DNA from: Fibrisoma limi BUZ 3 | Lineage (GTDB): Bacteria > Bacteroidota > Bacteroidia > Cytophagales > Spirosomataceae | Reading direction: 5' to 3' | Assembly (NCBI RefSeq): GCF_000296815.2 | Contig: NZ_CAIT01000009.1 | Location: forward strand, 434,001 to 498,000 | Length of the DNA stretch: 64,000 bases | Shown here: piece after piece, positions 1 to 9,422 of the stretch | How the letters are laid out: each line of letters opens with the position of its first letter | Numbering within the stretch: position 1 is the stretch's first letter | Notes under the pieces: model-generated | Told to the model about the DNA's origin: nothing | Database searches by the model: none | The model's input: only the letters and a program-made list of their open reading frames with translations | Translations under genes and position numbers: made by a program

Positions 1-124
1 GAAAAGCCCATAGAAAATACCTCATGCAACAACACCGGCCGCTTACAAAGACCGCTTTTTAGGGCTGTAAAAGACAATTTATCAGGTGATTAGTACCATC
101 TCCATAACACGTATCACCAGATTA

Positions 125-859
125 TCACAAACTTAGTAAATCTTTAAACCGGATTGCCTGTCGGCGGCTAATTTCGATTTTATCGCCCCCGCGTAAAGTC
201 ACCAGCAAGCCACCACTAAACCAGGGTTCGATTTTTTCAATCCATTGCAAATTGATAATATGCTTGCGGTTCGCGCGGAAAAACGTAGCCGGATCCAGCC
301 GATCTTCCAACGCATTCAACGACTTAAGCACCAGTGGTTTCTGATCGTCAAAGTACAAACGAACGTAGTTGCCCATCGACTCGAACAGCCGCACTTTGCC
401 TAATTTGACAAACCAGCACTTCTCGCCGTCTTTAACGAACACCTGATCGTTTTCGCCGAGCATCTTGGCGGTAATATCGCGTGGCGCTGCGGCAGGTTCA
501 TGATTGTGCTGCTCTTCCTCAACCCGATGGATAGCCTCCGACAGTCGGGCCAGTTCTACTGGTTTGAGCAGATAATCGAGGGCATTGAATTCAAACGCTT
601 TAATGGCGTATTCGTCGTAGGCGGTAGTGAAAATAACTTCGGGCGTTTTACCTTCGATGGATTGAAGCAGCTCAAATCCGTTTTTACCCGGCATCTGAAT
701 ATCCAGAAAAAGCAATTCCGGCTGCATCTCTTCAATCATGGTCAGGGCCTCGTCGGCATTGGCCGCTTCGCCAATAATTTCGATTTTAGGAAAGTTATCC
801 AGCAAACGACGTAATTCATTACGAGCCAGCCGCTCGTCGTCAATGATAAGTGTTTTCAT
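125..859 (-). CDS. LytTR-family response regulator
   Basis: A 244-residue response regulator. An N-terminal receiver domain (residues 1-120) shows the acidic pair D7/D8, the phospho-acceptor D53 in FLDIQMPGKNG, and the conserved lysine in YLLKP. A C-terminal LytTR DNA-binding domain (about 140-244) ends the protein and contains the family-typical FFRANRKHIIN and ISRRQ stretches. Such proteins bind direct repeats upstream of target promoters when phosphorylated. It lies about 90 bp downstream of a LytS-type kinase on the same strand, so the two are most likely one operon and cognate partners. The target genes cannot be read from the sequence. The family call is firm; the physiological role is unknown. 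Confidence 0.93.
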   Translation of the reverse strand: MKTLIIDDERLARNELRRLLDNFPKIEIIGEAANADEALTMIEEMQPELLFLDIQMPGKNGFELLQSIEGKTPEVIFTTAYDEYAIKAFEFNALDYLLKPVELARLSEAIHRVEEEQHNHEPAAAPRDITAKMLGENDQVFVKDGEKCWFVKLGKVRLFESMGNYVRLYFDDQKPLVLKSLNALEDRLDPATFFRANRKHIINLQWIEKIEPWFSGGLLVTLRGGDKIEISRRQAIRFKDLLSL

Positions 860-949
860 AGTTTGGTTTTACGGGTGACAGGCTGCCGGTCAACGAGCCG
901 GGTTCTACGTCATGAGACCTTTATCAGCTACGTAGCGAAGGCGGCTACT

Positions 950-2065
950 TTACTGACTCAGCGACTGATCGGCCGTTTTTCGAAAAATAGTATCTGATTG
1001 AATTGGAATGATGATGTCGGCCCGAACGACGTTATCGTCTTCCTGCACAATATCGAAACTGGCCTCAGGTCCATAAAGCAGATCGAGCCGCTGCGACGTA
1101 TTTTTCAACCCGAATCCGCCCGATGCTTCTTTGTCGCCCAGTATACCGGTATTCCGGATGATAATATGCAGTTGATCAGTATTGTTGCTGCGGGAGCCTC
1201 CCGATGCATCGTCGCGGATGATCACTGTCGAACGCACCTCCACGAACCCACCACCCACGGCCTTTGACACCCCATGCTTGATCGCGTTCTCAACCAGGGT
1301 CTGGAGCATCATAGGCGGCACCTGCCAGTAAAGCGTCCGGGCGTCCAGATCGATACGTGATTTGAGCCGGTCTTCGTAGCGAACCTGCTCAAGGGCCAGA
1401 TAATCCTCAACGGTCTTGATTTCCTCGCGTAGCTCGACTGTTTTGCGCCGGTCGGCCAGCAGTGAGTTTCGGAGCAGATTGGAGAGCTGCGTAATGCCCT
1501 GCTGGGCTTTGATGGGATTTTCGTACACCAGCGCCCGAATGCTATTCAGCGCATTGAAAACGAAGTGCGGATTTAACTGCGACCGGAGTACTTTAGCCTC
1601 GGTCTCACGAATAGAGGTTTTAAGCAAAATTCGCTCAATCTCGGCATTGCGGCTTTGTTCAAAATAATGGTACGTCGTATAACTCAGTACCCACGTCAGC
1701 ATGGTCTTGCCGAAGTTCAACAAGTAGCCCAACACAACGGCGGGCTCGTTAACGAACAGTTCGGGCATGAGGTGTCGATCGGCCGGCAGGTTAACCACCG
1801 TCATGACCATCGACAACACGAGCACAGATACCAGCACACGAGGTGCCAACCGGAAAAACGGCAACCGCACCCAGTTCCAGCGCTTAATCATCAGCCGGTA
1901 CAGGTGGGTCAGGGTAATGCCGAGCAGGATATTGGCAATTCCCAGATACAATGTATCGGGCTGAAAACCAAAATCCAGCAGATAAGTCAGGTACTCTACC
2001 CCTATGAGGAGCGTCCACCCGAAAATCTGGCAAAACCAATATATTTTCTGCTTTGAAGTTTCCAT
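950..2065 (-). CDS. LytS/YehU-type membrane sensor histidine kinase
   Basis: A 371-residue kinase. Hydrophobic segments near residues 10-32, 44-60, 75-95 and 112-135 predict four membrane spans with no large extracytoplasmic domain. The phospho-acceptor is H167 in the LNPHFVFNALNS motif, diagnostic of the His_kinase (PF06580) family, and an HATPase_c domain follows with the N-box LVENAIKHG and a late GFGLKN glycine box. It precedes the LytTR regulator gene on the minus strand and presumably phosphorylates it. The acceptor domain is followed by KAQQGITQLSNLLR, as in related kinases. Its signal is unknown. Start chosen as the first ATG; no better alternative is apparent. Confidence 0.92.
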   Translation of the reverse strand: METSKQKIYWFCQIFGWTLLIGVEYLTYLLDFGFQPDTLYLGIANILLGITLTHLYRLMIKRWNWVRLPFFRLAPRVLVSVLVLSMVMTVVNLPADRHLMPELFVNEPAVVLGYLLNFGKTMLTWVLSYTTYHYFEQSRNAEIERILLKTSIRETEAKVLRSQLNPHFVFNALNSIRALVYENPIKAQQGITQLSNLLRNSLLADRRKTVELREEIKTVEDYLALEQVRYEDRLKSRIDLDARTLYWQVPPMMLQTLVENAIKHGVSKAVGGGFVEVRSTVIIRDDASGGSRSNNTDQLHIIIRNTGILGDKEASGGFGLKNTSQRLDLLYGPEASFDIVQEDDNVVRADIIIPIQSDTIFRKTADQSLSQ

Positions 2066-2219
2066 TCCTTACTTAACCCTTTTTCGGTTAATAAGCGAAT
2101 GTACAATAATTAGTCCTAATGAGTCTGTAAAATACACCAGCGGGAAAATAGCTCGATAACGTTACGTATCGAATGATAAGAAAAAGATACAAACGTATGT
2201 AACGTAGTAAGGTATCCGC

Positions 2220-2876
2220 TCAGGCCAGGGCTAGTGTCAGCAGGTGGGTACTGTCATTAGCCTGTTCGATGACACACTGCTTTGTATCGTACTCATAGCG
2301 GAGCTTATACAGGCAGAGGTTACTATGCTCAAACTGATCCATGTTGGCCAGCGAACGCCCCGTCAGCCACGACAACAGGATGCGCATGGCCCGGCCGTGC
2401 ATAGCTACCAGCACCGGTTCTTCGTCGGGCCGCGAGAGGATGGTATCGATAGCCGGTTTCTGACGAGCCGCCACCTCCTCAGGGCTTTCTCCGCCGTCGG
2501 TTGTCATGCTGGTTTGCCCGGCAGCCCAGCTTTCGATCAGGTTCCGGTAATACTCGTTGTCGATGCTGTTGGGAACCTTACCTTCCATCACCCCCCAGCT
2601 AATTTCGTTCAACCCAGGCAGGATCTCATGGGGAAGCCCCAACTCGATGAATGGCTCCACCGTCTGATACGTCCGCTTGAGTGATGAGATGTAGATCTTA
2701 CTGAAAGGGACATGCTGATACGCCTGAAAAAACGCCATAGCCTGGGCACGGCCCATGTCATTCAGATCAGAATCTACCCCACTGCCCTGTACGATTCCAC
2801 GCCGATTATAATCTGTTTCGCCATGACGAATCAGATATATGGTTTTTTGTCGCAAGCCGTTAGCTTTGTCTTCCAT
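2220..2876 (-). CDS. Histidine phosphatase family protein (phosphoglycerate mutase-like)
   Basis: A 218-residue cytoplasmic protein of the histidine phosphatase superfamily. The catalytic signature IRHGETDYNRRG lies at about residues 16-27 with the nucleophile His18. A second conserved His follows in VAMHGRAMR, and the acid-base Glu probably lies in LNEISWGVMEG. Substrates in this family range from sugar phosphates to alpha-ribazole phosphate, and nothing here fixes which. I start it at the ATG at 2876: an in-frame codon 12 residues upstream would overlap the divergent thioesterase start and lacks family similarity. It is divergently arranged with the PaaI gene, with about 37 bp between the starts, so the two share a promoter region. 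Confidence 0.88.
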   Translation of the reverse strand: MEDKANGLRQKTIYLIRHGETDYNRRGIVQGSGVDSDLNDMGRAQAMAFFQAYQHVPFSKIYISSLKRTYQTVEPFIELGLPHEILPGLNEISWGVMEGKVPNSIDNEYYRNLIESWAAGQTSMTTDGGESPEEVAARQKPAIDTILSRPDEEPVLVAMHGRAMRILLSWLTGRSLANMDQFEHSNLCLYKLRYEYDTKQCVIEQANDSTHLLTLALA

Positions 2877-2913
2877 AGAAATTGGGTGCAAAAATACGCA
2901 AAACCTCCTCATA

Positions 2914-3330
2914 ATGAAAGCGGGCTTCGAATTAGCTAACCTTCAATTTATTCATAACGACTCCATCGTCAAACATTTGGGCATTGAGTTTACCGAAGCT
3001 GGCGAAGGGTATCTCATTGCCCGGATGCCGGTCGATGCCCGTACCCACCAACCCTTTGGCATTTTGCACGGCGGGGCTTCTGTCGTTCTGGCGGAATCGC
3101 TGGGCAGTGTAGCCTCCTATATGATGCTGCCCGACCCAACCAAACAGCAGGCCGTTGGGCTGGAAATTAATGCCAATCACATTCGCTCCGTTCGCGAGGG
3201 CTGGGTTTATGGACGCGTCACACCAATACATATCGGCCGTACTACCCACGTCTGGGACATTCGGATCACGGATGAACAGGGCCGCCTGGTTTGCATCAGT
3301 CGGCTAACCATCGCTATCATTACAACCTGA
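2914..3330 (+). CDS. PaaI-family hotdog-fold thioesterase
   Basis: A 138-residue hotdog-fold acyl-CoA thioesterase of the PaaI/YdiI type. The central signature HQPFGILHGGASVVLAES (about residues 46-63) contains the conserved glycine pair and the catalytic acidic residue (Glu62). The final strand carries the RITDEQGRLVCISRLT pattern. Proteins of this family hydrolyse aryl- or acyl-CoA thioesters, including DHNA-CoA in menaquinone synthesis; a menF gene lies 5 kb away, but a pathway link is only a possibility. The ATG at 2914 was chosen because residues upstream of it (from 2839) do not resemble the family and overlap the divergent phosphatase gene. Confidence 0.88.
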   Translation: MKAGFELANLQFIHNDSIVKHLGIEFTEAGEGYLIARMPVDARTHQPFGILHGGASVVLAESLGSVASYMMLPDPTKQQAVGLEINANHIRSVREGWVYGRVTPIHIGRTTHVWDIRITDEQGRLVCISRLTIAIITT

Positions 3331-3441
3331 CTCAACCGGCCTTTTTTCCTCATTTCTGCTACGTGTTCAGGTTGAATCACTTATCCACTAAAAAGCATTA
3401 TCCAACGAGTTCATGAGATTTTTCCATTGCAACGAATAAGT

Positions 3442-3449
3442 TATATTTG
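3442..3449 (+). promoter_or_regulatory. Putative Bacteroidota -7 element upstream of the hybrid sensor
   Basis: TATATTTG matches the TAnnTTTG -7 consensus and lies about 125 bp upstream of the hybrid sensor start. A TTG at 3427-3429 is nearer than the usual spacing, so the -33 match is weak. Confidence 0.35.
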
Positions 3450-3574
3450 TTAGGTAATGGCACCTACCGGGTAAGTTAACAGAGGAGATTAGGCTGGGTG
3501 TGAACTTATTCGGCGCCACAGACAATTACGTTCCTTGCCACGGCCGCAGGTGCCTGCGTTCAAGCAATGACTGT

Positions 3575-6500
3575 ATGACGTTTTTTTACCGATTTTATAA
3601 TGCATTCGTTTTTCTTGTTGTATCCGTTACGATTGCTTTTGCTCAACCTGTCCGTGAATCGTTCAGCCATTTATCCTCAAAAAATGGGCTGTCGCATAAT
3701 TCTGTCAATTGTATTCTTCAGGACCGCGAGGGGTTTCTCTGGTTCGGTACAAATGACGGGTTAGCCAAATACGACGGGCATTCTTTCACCGTTTTTCAGC
3801 CTAATCCGGCTCAGCCAACGCATAGCTTTCAGGGAAATCAGGTGATGAGTCTCTGCGAGGGCCGCAACGGTCACATCTGGGCGGTTACCATGAATGGTGG
3901 CCTGCACGAGCTTATCAAAGAAACAGGACAGGTCATTCCCCACCCGATCAACGTAGCCAATCATGCCAGTTGGTGGAACGCGCAGTGGTCGGCCTGCCTG
4001 GATCACGAAGGGCTTTTGTGGATCAGTACCTACGGAGGTTTGGCCTGCTATAACTCCGCTACTCACCATTTCAGCCTGTACCCTTCTCCTAAAAATGACC
4101 TTCCGCTCCGGTCGGTATTTGAAGATCGGCAGCACCGGCTCTGGGTCGGTTCGCTGAAAGGACTGTATCTGTTCGACCGGAAATCAGCGCGCTATTCGCT
4201 TATCCCGCTGAATCGCCCTACTGACTATCAACCCTTTTATGTGGCATTTCACCAGGATCAGAACGATAGACTATGGGTAGGAACAGTTGGCGATGGTTTG
4301 TTCAGGATTGATCTGCGCGACCCTTCACTCCGGCTGACCCCCTATAATCCGGAGGGCAAGATCAACCGGTACATTTTTCTGAACGGAATCCGGCAGGACA
4401 ATAATGGCAATATTTGGGTAGGTACCAATAGCGGCCTGCAACGGATCAATCCTGAAACTGATCAGGTAACTACGTGCCGGGCCAATCTGGAGAACGATGG
4501 CTGCATCAGCAGTAACAACGCCCAGGCCGTTTTTCTGGATCGTAGTGGTACGTTGTGGGTCGGCACCGACAACGGTATTGACTGGCAACCGGCCGTCACC
4601 AAGCGGTTCAACGCTTTTCAGGTTACCCCAAACTCAGGCGAGGTGCACATGCTTGAGAACCGGATTAATACGTTGCTGCAGGACGGCCAGGAAACTATCT
4701 GGTTTTCAAACCTGAATAAAGTTCATCGGCTCGATCTCCGGCAGAATCGGCTTACCGCTATCGATCCCGGCCAGCTTGGCTCACGGGGCACGTATACCAA
4801 CTATGTTTGCTCATTACTGCCCGACAGCGCGTCAGGCATCTGGCTGGGTACGTGGGACGCCCTCTATCGGTACAGCCATGCATCTGGTCAATTTACGCCC
4901 TACCGCTCAGAAATACCGGCTCAGTTCATTAGCCGCAGTCCGACGGGGCTGATCTGGTTTGGCGGTGAAGGCGGACTGGCCTCATTCGATCCTCGCACCG
5001 AGCGTTTTACTTACTTTAAATACAAACCTGGCGACGTTCGGCTACTCGACAAATACGTGTATGGCGTACTGGCCAGCCGCTCTGGCGATGTCTGGATCTC
5101 CATCAACGGAAAGGGCGTTAGTCGACTCAATCCGCAATCCGGCCATTACCAGCATTATCTGGCCAGCCGCCGACCTGGCCAGTTGAACGATAACGTAGTG
5201 CTGACTTTTTACGAAGACGCGGATCAGGTCATCTGGCTGGGTACGAACCAGGGTGGTCTAAACCGGTTTGATCCGAAAACCAGTACGTTCAGCCAGTTCA
5301 CAACCCAGGATGGACTACCCAGCAACAACGTCGCTGGTATCGTCGGCGATAATGCAGGACGATTATGGCTCAGTACAAACCGGGGGCTTTGCCGATTTGA
5401 TCCACGGACAAACGTGATCCGAAATTACGATGTCAACGACGGATTACCCAGCAATGATTTTTTATCGGGTGCCGCCTTCCGGAAAGGTAATGTATTGTAT
5501 TTCGGCAGTTTGAATGGACTGGTTTATTTCAATCCGGCCGATATTCGGGATAATACCCAGCCGTTTCCGGTACACATCACAGGTTTCAGGGTATTGGACA
5601 AAACTGTCCCGATCACCAGCCAGCACATTAACCTGAGTCACGACGAAAACTTTCTTTCCTTTGAGTTTGTCGCCCTGACGTATGGCATGCCGGAACGCAA
5701 CCAGTACACTTTCCAGTTGGAGGGCGTCGATGAAAATTGGGTAAAAAGCGGCAATCGACGTTTTGCCAGCTATACTGACCTGCCTCCCGGCGACTATACG
5801 TTTCGGGTCAAAGCCGCGAACAGCGACGGCATCTGGAACCAGGAAGGTACGTCGCTGCACCTCACTATCCATCCGCCCTGGTGGTTCAGTTGGTGGGCGT
5901 ACGGCTTGTATGCCCTTCTGCTGGTGGGGGGCGTCTTCGGGCTGGCTCGGGCCTACACCAACCGGCTGAAAGAGCGGCAGGAAATGGAACTGCAACGGCG
6001 GGAATCGGAGCAATTGAAGCAGATCGACGAGCTTAAAACCCGTTTTTTCTCCAACATCACACACGAACTCCGCACACCGCTTTCCTTGATCGTCAGTCCG
6101 GTTGAACAACTGGCCCAGAATACCAGTGTCCCCGAACCGGTACGAAAGCAGTTGAAAGTCGTTGAACGGAATGCCCAGAAACTGCTGCGACTGATCAACC
6201 AGTTGCTGGATCTGTCCAAGCTGGAAGCTGGTCGGATGGACCGAGACGAAGCCCGGGGCGACGTAGCGGGTTTCGTTGAGCAACTGGTCGAGTCGTTCCG
6301 GCCGGCGGTGGAGCAGAAAGGTATCACACTGACGTTCAACAACCGCTACCCTAACCAGCATGAAGTATTCTTCGACGCTGATAAATGGGAAAAAATCCTG
6401 TACAATTTACTGTCGAACGCGTTTAAGTTCACGTCCGATTCCGGTTCGATTCAGGTTGACATTTGGGAATCGGCCACCAACCAGGTAGGCATACGTGTAT

Positions 6501-7585
6501 CAGATACGGGCATTGGTATTCCAGCCAGCGCTCAGCCCCGTATCTTTGATCGCTTTTATCAGGTCGACGACTCCCGGACACGCTCGTACGAAGGCACGGG
6601 TATTGGTTTATCGCTGGTAAAAGAACTGGTCGACCTGCTGGGTGGCAGCATTCAGATGACCAGTCAGGATTCTCCTACGGCTCCCAACCGGGGCACAACC
6701 TTTACGCTAACGCTACCCATTCGTCAGCCTACAGCGGAGGCTGTTGAAGTAGCGTCGGCAAAACCCGCCAGCGACTTCATCAAGCCGATGGCTACCCAAT
6801 CCCCGTTGACGACTCCGTCCGGCGGAGCCGACGAAACAGCCCCGCTGATTCTGGTCGTCGAGGACAGTGACGATTTACGCGAGTTTATCGCCAATGAAGT
6901 AAGCCGTGACTACCGCGTGCTGACGGCCCCTAATGGTTTGGCAGGCTGGGAAATCGCCCAGCAGGATCTACCGGATGTAATCATTACGGATCAGATGATG
7001 CCTGAAATGGACGGACTGGCGTTAACTCGACAGTTAAAAGCTGATCCGGCCACCAATCACATAGCGGTTATAATGCTCACAGCCCGGGCTTCGCAGCAGA
7101 GTCGGCTTGACGGGCTGGAACAAGGCGCCGACGATTACTTGACGAAACCGTTTAACGTGGATGAACTTCGGCTCCGGCTGCGGAACCTCTTCGACCGGCA
7201 ACGGAAACTTCAGGAACGTTATCAGCAACAGCTCACGTCGGTTGAAGCCCCGCTGAAAGTCGATCAGGTTGAGGATTCGTTTTTGAAAGAAATCTATCAA
7301 CACATCGAAGCCCGGCTGGACGACTCCCAGCTAACCGTCGAGAACCTGGCGCTAATGAGCAGTATGAGCCGCCGAACGCTACACCGTAAGCTGACCGCGC
7401 TCACCAACTTGTCGGCGAACGACATAATCCGGAATTACCGTTTGCGCCGGGCTACCGATTTTTTACGGGCCGGACACAGTGTTTCGGATACAGCTTATCG
7501 GGTTGGCTTCGACAATCCGGCGTACTTCACGACTGTCTTCAAACAGGTCTATCAACGCACCCCCAGCGAATTTTTAGGCAAGTAG
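3575..7585 (+). CDS. Hybrid two-component system sensor/regulator (Reg_prop propeller HTCS)
   Basis: A 1336-residue one-protein phosphorelay. A signal peptide (residues 1-24, ending VTIAFAQ) is followed by many Reg_prop beta-propeller repeats to about residue 690 (recurring LWVGT/LWIST and GLARFD-type units) and a Y_Y_Y domain (about 690-765). A membrane span follows at about 773-795. Then come HisKA with H830 in FFSNITHELRTPLS, HATPase_c with the N-box NLLSNAFKF, a receiver with D1139 in IITDQMMPEMDG, and a C-terminal AraC-type HTH (about 1235-1336). This order is standard for Bacteroidota HTCS proteins that sense glycans in the periplasm and switch on transport and hydrolase genes. A GTG 25 codons upstream is in frame but would place a hydrophilic stretch before the signal peptide, so I start at ATG 3575. 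No susC/susD pair is adjacent. Confidence 0.93.
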   Translation: MTFFYRFYNAFVFLVVSVTIAFAQPVRESFSHLSSKNGLSHNSVNCILQDREGFLWFGTNDGLAKYDGHSFTVFQPNPAQPTHSFQGNQVMSLCEGRNGHIWAVTMNGGLHELIKETGQVIPHPINVANHASWWNAQWSACLDHEGLLWISTYGGLACYNSATHHFSLYPSPKNDLPLRSVFEDRQHRLWVGSLKGLYLFDRKSARYSLIPLNRPTDYQPFYVAFHQDQNDRLWVGTVGDGLFRIDLRDPSLRLTPYNPEGKINRYIFLNGIRQDNNGNIWVGTNSGLQRINPETDQVTTCRANLENDGCISSNNAQAVFLDRSGTLWVGTDNGIDWQPAVTKRFNAFQVTPNSGEVHMLENRINTLLQDGQETIWFSNLNKVHRLDLRQNRLTAIDPGQLGSRGTYTNYVCSLLPDSASGIWLGTWDALYRYSHASGQFTPYRSEIPAQFISRSPTGLIWFGGEGGLASFDPRTERFTYFKYKPGDVRLLDKYVYGVLASRSGDVWISINGKGVSRLNPQSGHYQHYLASRRPGQLNDNVVLTFYEDADQVIWLGTNQGGLNRFDPKTSTFSQFTTQDGLPSNNVAGIVGDNAGRLWLSTNRGLCRFDPRTNVIRNYDVNDGLPSNDFLSGAAFRKGNVLYFGSLNGLVYFNPADIRDNTQPFPVHITGFRVLDKTVPITSQHINLSHDENFLSFEFVALTYGMPERNQYTFQLEGVDENWVKSGNRRFASYTDLPPGDYTFRVKAANSDGIWNQEGTSLHLTIHPPWWFSWWAYGLYALLLVGGVFGLARAYTNRLKERQEMELQRRESEQLKQIDELKTRFFSNITHELRTPLSLIVSPVEQLAQNTSVPEPVRKQLKVVERNAQKLLRLINQLLDLSKLEAGRMDRDEARGDVAGFVEQLVESFRPAVEQKGITLTFNNRYPNQHEVFFDADKWEKILYNLLSNAFKFTSDSGSIQVDIWESATNQVGIRVSDTGIGIPASAQPRIFDRFYQVDDSRTRSYEGTGIGLSLVKELVDLLGGSIQMTSQDSPTAPNRGTTFTLTLPIRQPTAEAVEVASAKPASDFIKPMATQSPLTTPSGGADETAPLILVVEDSDDLREFIANEVSRDYRVLTAPNGLAGWEIAQQDLPDVIITDQMMPEMDGLALTRQLKADPATNHIAVIMLTARASQQSRLDGLEQGADDYLTKPFNVDELRLRLRNLFDRQRKLQERYQQQLTSVEAPLKVDQVEDSFLKEIYQHIEARLDDSQLTVENLALMSSMSRRTLHRKLTALTNLSANDIIRNYRLRRATDFLRAGHSVSDTAYRVGFDNPAYFTTVFKQVYQRTPSEFLGK

Positions 7586-7760
7586 TATACCAGTAACCTG
7601 ATTGCAGTTACGAAATAGTCGATGAAACGCACTTTTTTTTGCCTCGTGTCCCAAAAACGAAAGCAGTTGTCCCAAAACTGAAAGGCCATTTCATACAATC
7701 CTGGTACGTTTGATGCGCATCCACACCAACGTTCAACCCATCCTCATTACTGGGAAAGTT

Positions 7761-7794
7761 AGCCCAGTCAGTTACGAATCGTACTGGCTGGGCT
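7761..7794. repeat. Inverted repeat (12-bp arms)
   Basis: Arms 7761-7772 and 7783-7794 are complementary apart from one G-T pair, with a 10-nt loop. There is no run of T on either side, so this is not an obvious intrinsic terminator. Confidence 0.6.
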
Positions 7795-7866
7795 GGCCCC
7801 CCAACCACACAGACGTATGTCTGTTTATGCCCTCACCTGACTAATTCTATCCAGCACCCAACCTCA

Positions 7867-7913
7867 GTTCCGACTCTGCTGCTTACGGTCGTAGGCAGCA
7901 GAGACTCGGAGCT
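7867..7913. repeat. Inverted repeat with 13-bp inner stem
   Basis: The inner arms 7874-7886 and 7891-7903 pair with one G-T and a 4-nt loop. An outer TCCGA/TCGGA pair extends the stem across a small bulge. No T-run follows. Confidence 0.6.
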
Positions 7914-8032
7914 GATGAGTAGCTGAACCCTCCTACCAGTATCTTCATTCGGATTTCCCCCCTATCTTTCGCACAAAATTTCTGTACAAACTGTTATCCT
8001 CATAGCCGACCTTTACCGGCCGGTCGTTGGCT

Positions 8033-9310
8033 ATGCAATCAGACTTATCAACGATAACCGTAACCGCTCCGCATACCGTCGCTGAACCCACGGCGACTCA
8101 TTTCTGGGAATCGGCTCGTCAACTGGGCTGCCCGGCTGCTTTGTGGCGGCTGCCGAATCAGCAGGAGAAGCACCTGATCATCCACCTGACCGATGTGCTG
8201 CCGCGGGTTTCGGCCGATCTTGAAGAACTCCCTGCCGGATTCGCCGTTAGTCCGTTCGACAACCTCGACAATGGTCCCGATAATCCGGCCCGAACGCTCT
8301 TTCTCCGGGCCGATGTACACGTAGTGTTTTCGGAAGGCACGATAACCCAGCTGAACTATGCATCCGGGCACCAGGCCGAAGCATTGCAGCGATTGGTCTC
8401 TCAACAGCTCAATAACCCGCCTACATCGAAATTCAACTCGATAGCCACAAAGACGATGGCTGATGGCGACGCGCAAAGCCTGTATGAACAGAATGTAGCA
8501 GAAGCTGTTGCCGAGATGCAGCAGGAGCGCTTTCGAAAGGTTGTGCTGTCGAGAACGAAGCGGGTTGAATTTGACGAGACACCAGATGTTGTTGCCATTT
8601 TCGACAAATTGTGTCTGACCTACCCAACAGCCTTTGTATCGGCAGTTTTTTTACCCGAACGGGGGCAAGTATGGATCAGTGCTACGCCCGAGCGCCTGGT
8701 CAGCGTTGATGATAAAGGTATATTCCGAACTCTATCGCTGGCCGGAACTCAATCGGCTTTTGATGCAGCGGGGCAGCCCAAACGCCCCTCTGAAGCGATG
8801 TGGTCACAGAAAGAGATTGAAGAACAGGCACTTGTCAGCCGTTACATCATTGAATGCTTTAAGAAGATTCGTCTGCGCGAATACCTGGAAGAAGGTCCCA
8901 AAACGATCATAGCCGGCAACCTCATGCACTTAGGTACGCGGTTTAGCGTAGATACGCAGGCCGTTCGATATCCGCAATTGGGCACCGTAATGCTCCGGCT
9001 GCTCCATCCGACTTCGGCGGTTTGTGGTATGCCCCGCGATGCGGCTTATGAATTTATCCGTACCCACGAACCTCATGACCGGGAACTGTACAGCGGTTTT
9101 CTGGGACCAGTCAACGTAGCCAACGAACATGGCGGCCCTGAAAGCCACCTGTTTGTTCACATTCGCTGCCTGAAACTGGAAGGTAACGTAGCTACTCTAT
9201 ACGCCGGTGCCGGTCTGACCGAAGATTCAGTTCCTGAGCGGGAGTGGCAGGAAACCGAAATGAAATGCCAGACACTTCTGAATGTGCTGACATCTGTAAC
9301 AAAAAAGTAA
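8033..9310 (+). CDS. menF: Isochorismate synthase, chorismate-binding family
   Basis: A 425-residue chorismate-utilising enzyme that converts chorismate to isochorismate, the first committed step towards menaquinone. The N-terminal third is variable. The conserved half contains KVVLSRTKRVEF, the AVCGMPRDAAYEFI stretch and the active-site segment HDRELYSGFLGPV, followed by GAGLTEDS and a terminal EWQETEMKCQTLL. All fit the MenF/EntC/DhbC group. It stands alone: no menD, menH or menC is next to it, and none of the siderophore genes expected with entC are visible, so a menaquinone role is the better guess. An in-frame TTG two codons upstream is possible, but ATG 8033 is preferred. Confidence 0.85.
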   Translation: MQSDLSTITVTAPHTVAEPTATHFWESARQLGCPAALWRLPNQQEKHLIIHLTDVLPRVSADLEELPAGFAVSPFDNLDNGPDNPARTLFLRADVHVVFSEGTITQLNYASGHQAEALQRLVSQQLNNPPTSKFNSIATKTMADGDAQSLYEQNVAEAVAEMQQERFRKVVLSRTKRVEFDETPDVVAIFDKLCLTYPTAFVSAVFLPERGQVWISATPERLVSVDDKGIFRTLSLAGTQSAFDAAGQPKRPSEAMWSQKEIEEQALVSRYIIECFKKIRLREYLEEGPKTIIAGNLMHLGTRFSVDTQAVRYPQLGTVMLRLLHPTSAVCGMPRDAAYEFIRTHEPHDRELYSGFLGPVNVANEHGGPESHLFVHIRCLKLEGNVATLYAGAGLTEDSVPEREWQETEMKCQTLLNVLTSVTKK

Positions 9311-9364
9311 TGAGCCTTTAACACCCTTCTCCGTTTCGGAGAGGGAAATCAGGACGATAATAAC

Positions 9365-9408
9365 GCCAGCAGGCCCGCACTATCCCTGGATAGTGCGGGC
9401 CTGCTGGC
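9365..9408. terminator. Strong bidirectional terminator hairpin
   Basis: Perfectly complementary 21-nt arms (9365-9385 and 9388-9408) are separated by only two bases. It lies between menF (plus) and the convergent small ORFs (minus). The T-run is poor, but the stem is exceptional. Confidence 0.75.
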
Positions 9409-9422
9409 TATACAACCCTTGC

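Larger units (their letters stand above)
7586..8032. other. Intergenic region with two long hairpins
   Basis: About 450 bp between the hybrid sensor and menF with no convincing gene. It contains two imperfect inverted repeats (7761-7794 and 7867-7913) and a near-direct repeat of TGTCCCAAAA (starts near 7648 and 7669). A possible 66-residue minus-strand ORF (7608-7808) has no recognisable features. No clear U-tailed terminator was found directly after the sensor. Confidence 0.5.

Noticed and set aside
1655-2056. Plus-strand ORF of 133 residues
   Set aside because: Lies entirely antisense to the LytS-type kinase, is rich in His, Gln and Arg as expected of a shadow frame, and shows no domain.
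5462-6361. Minus-strand ORF of 299 residues
   Set aside because: Antisense to the HTCS coding region. No recognisable domain, and it overlaps the conserved histidine kinase segment.
7608-7808. Minus-strand 66-residue ORF
   Set aside because: No domain, signal peptide or promoter. It covers one arm set of a hairpin in a non-coding gap.
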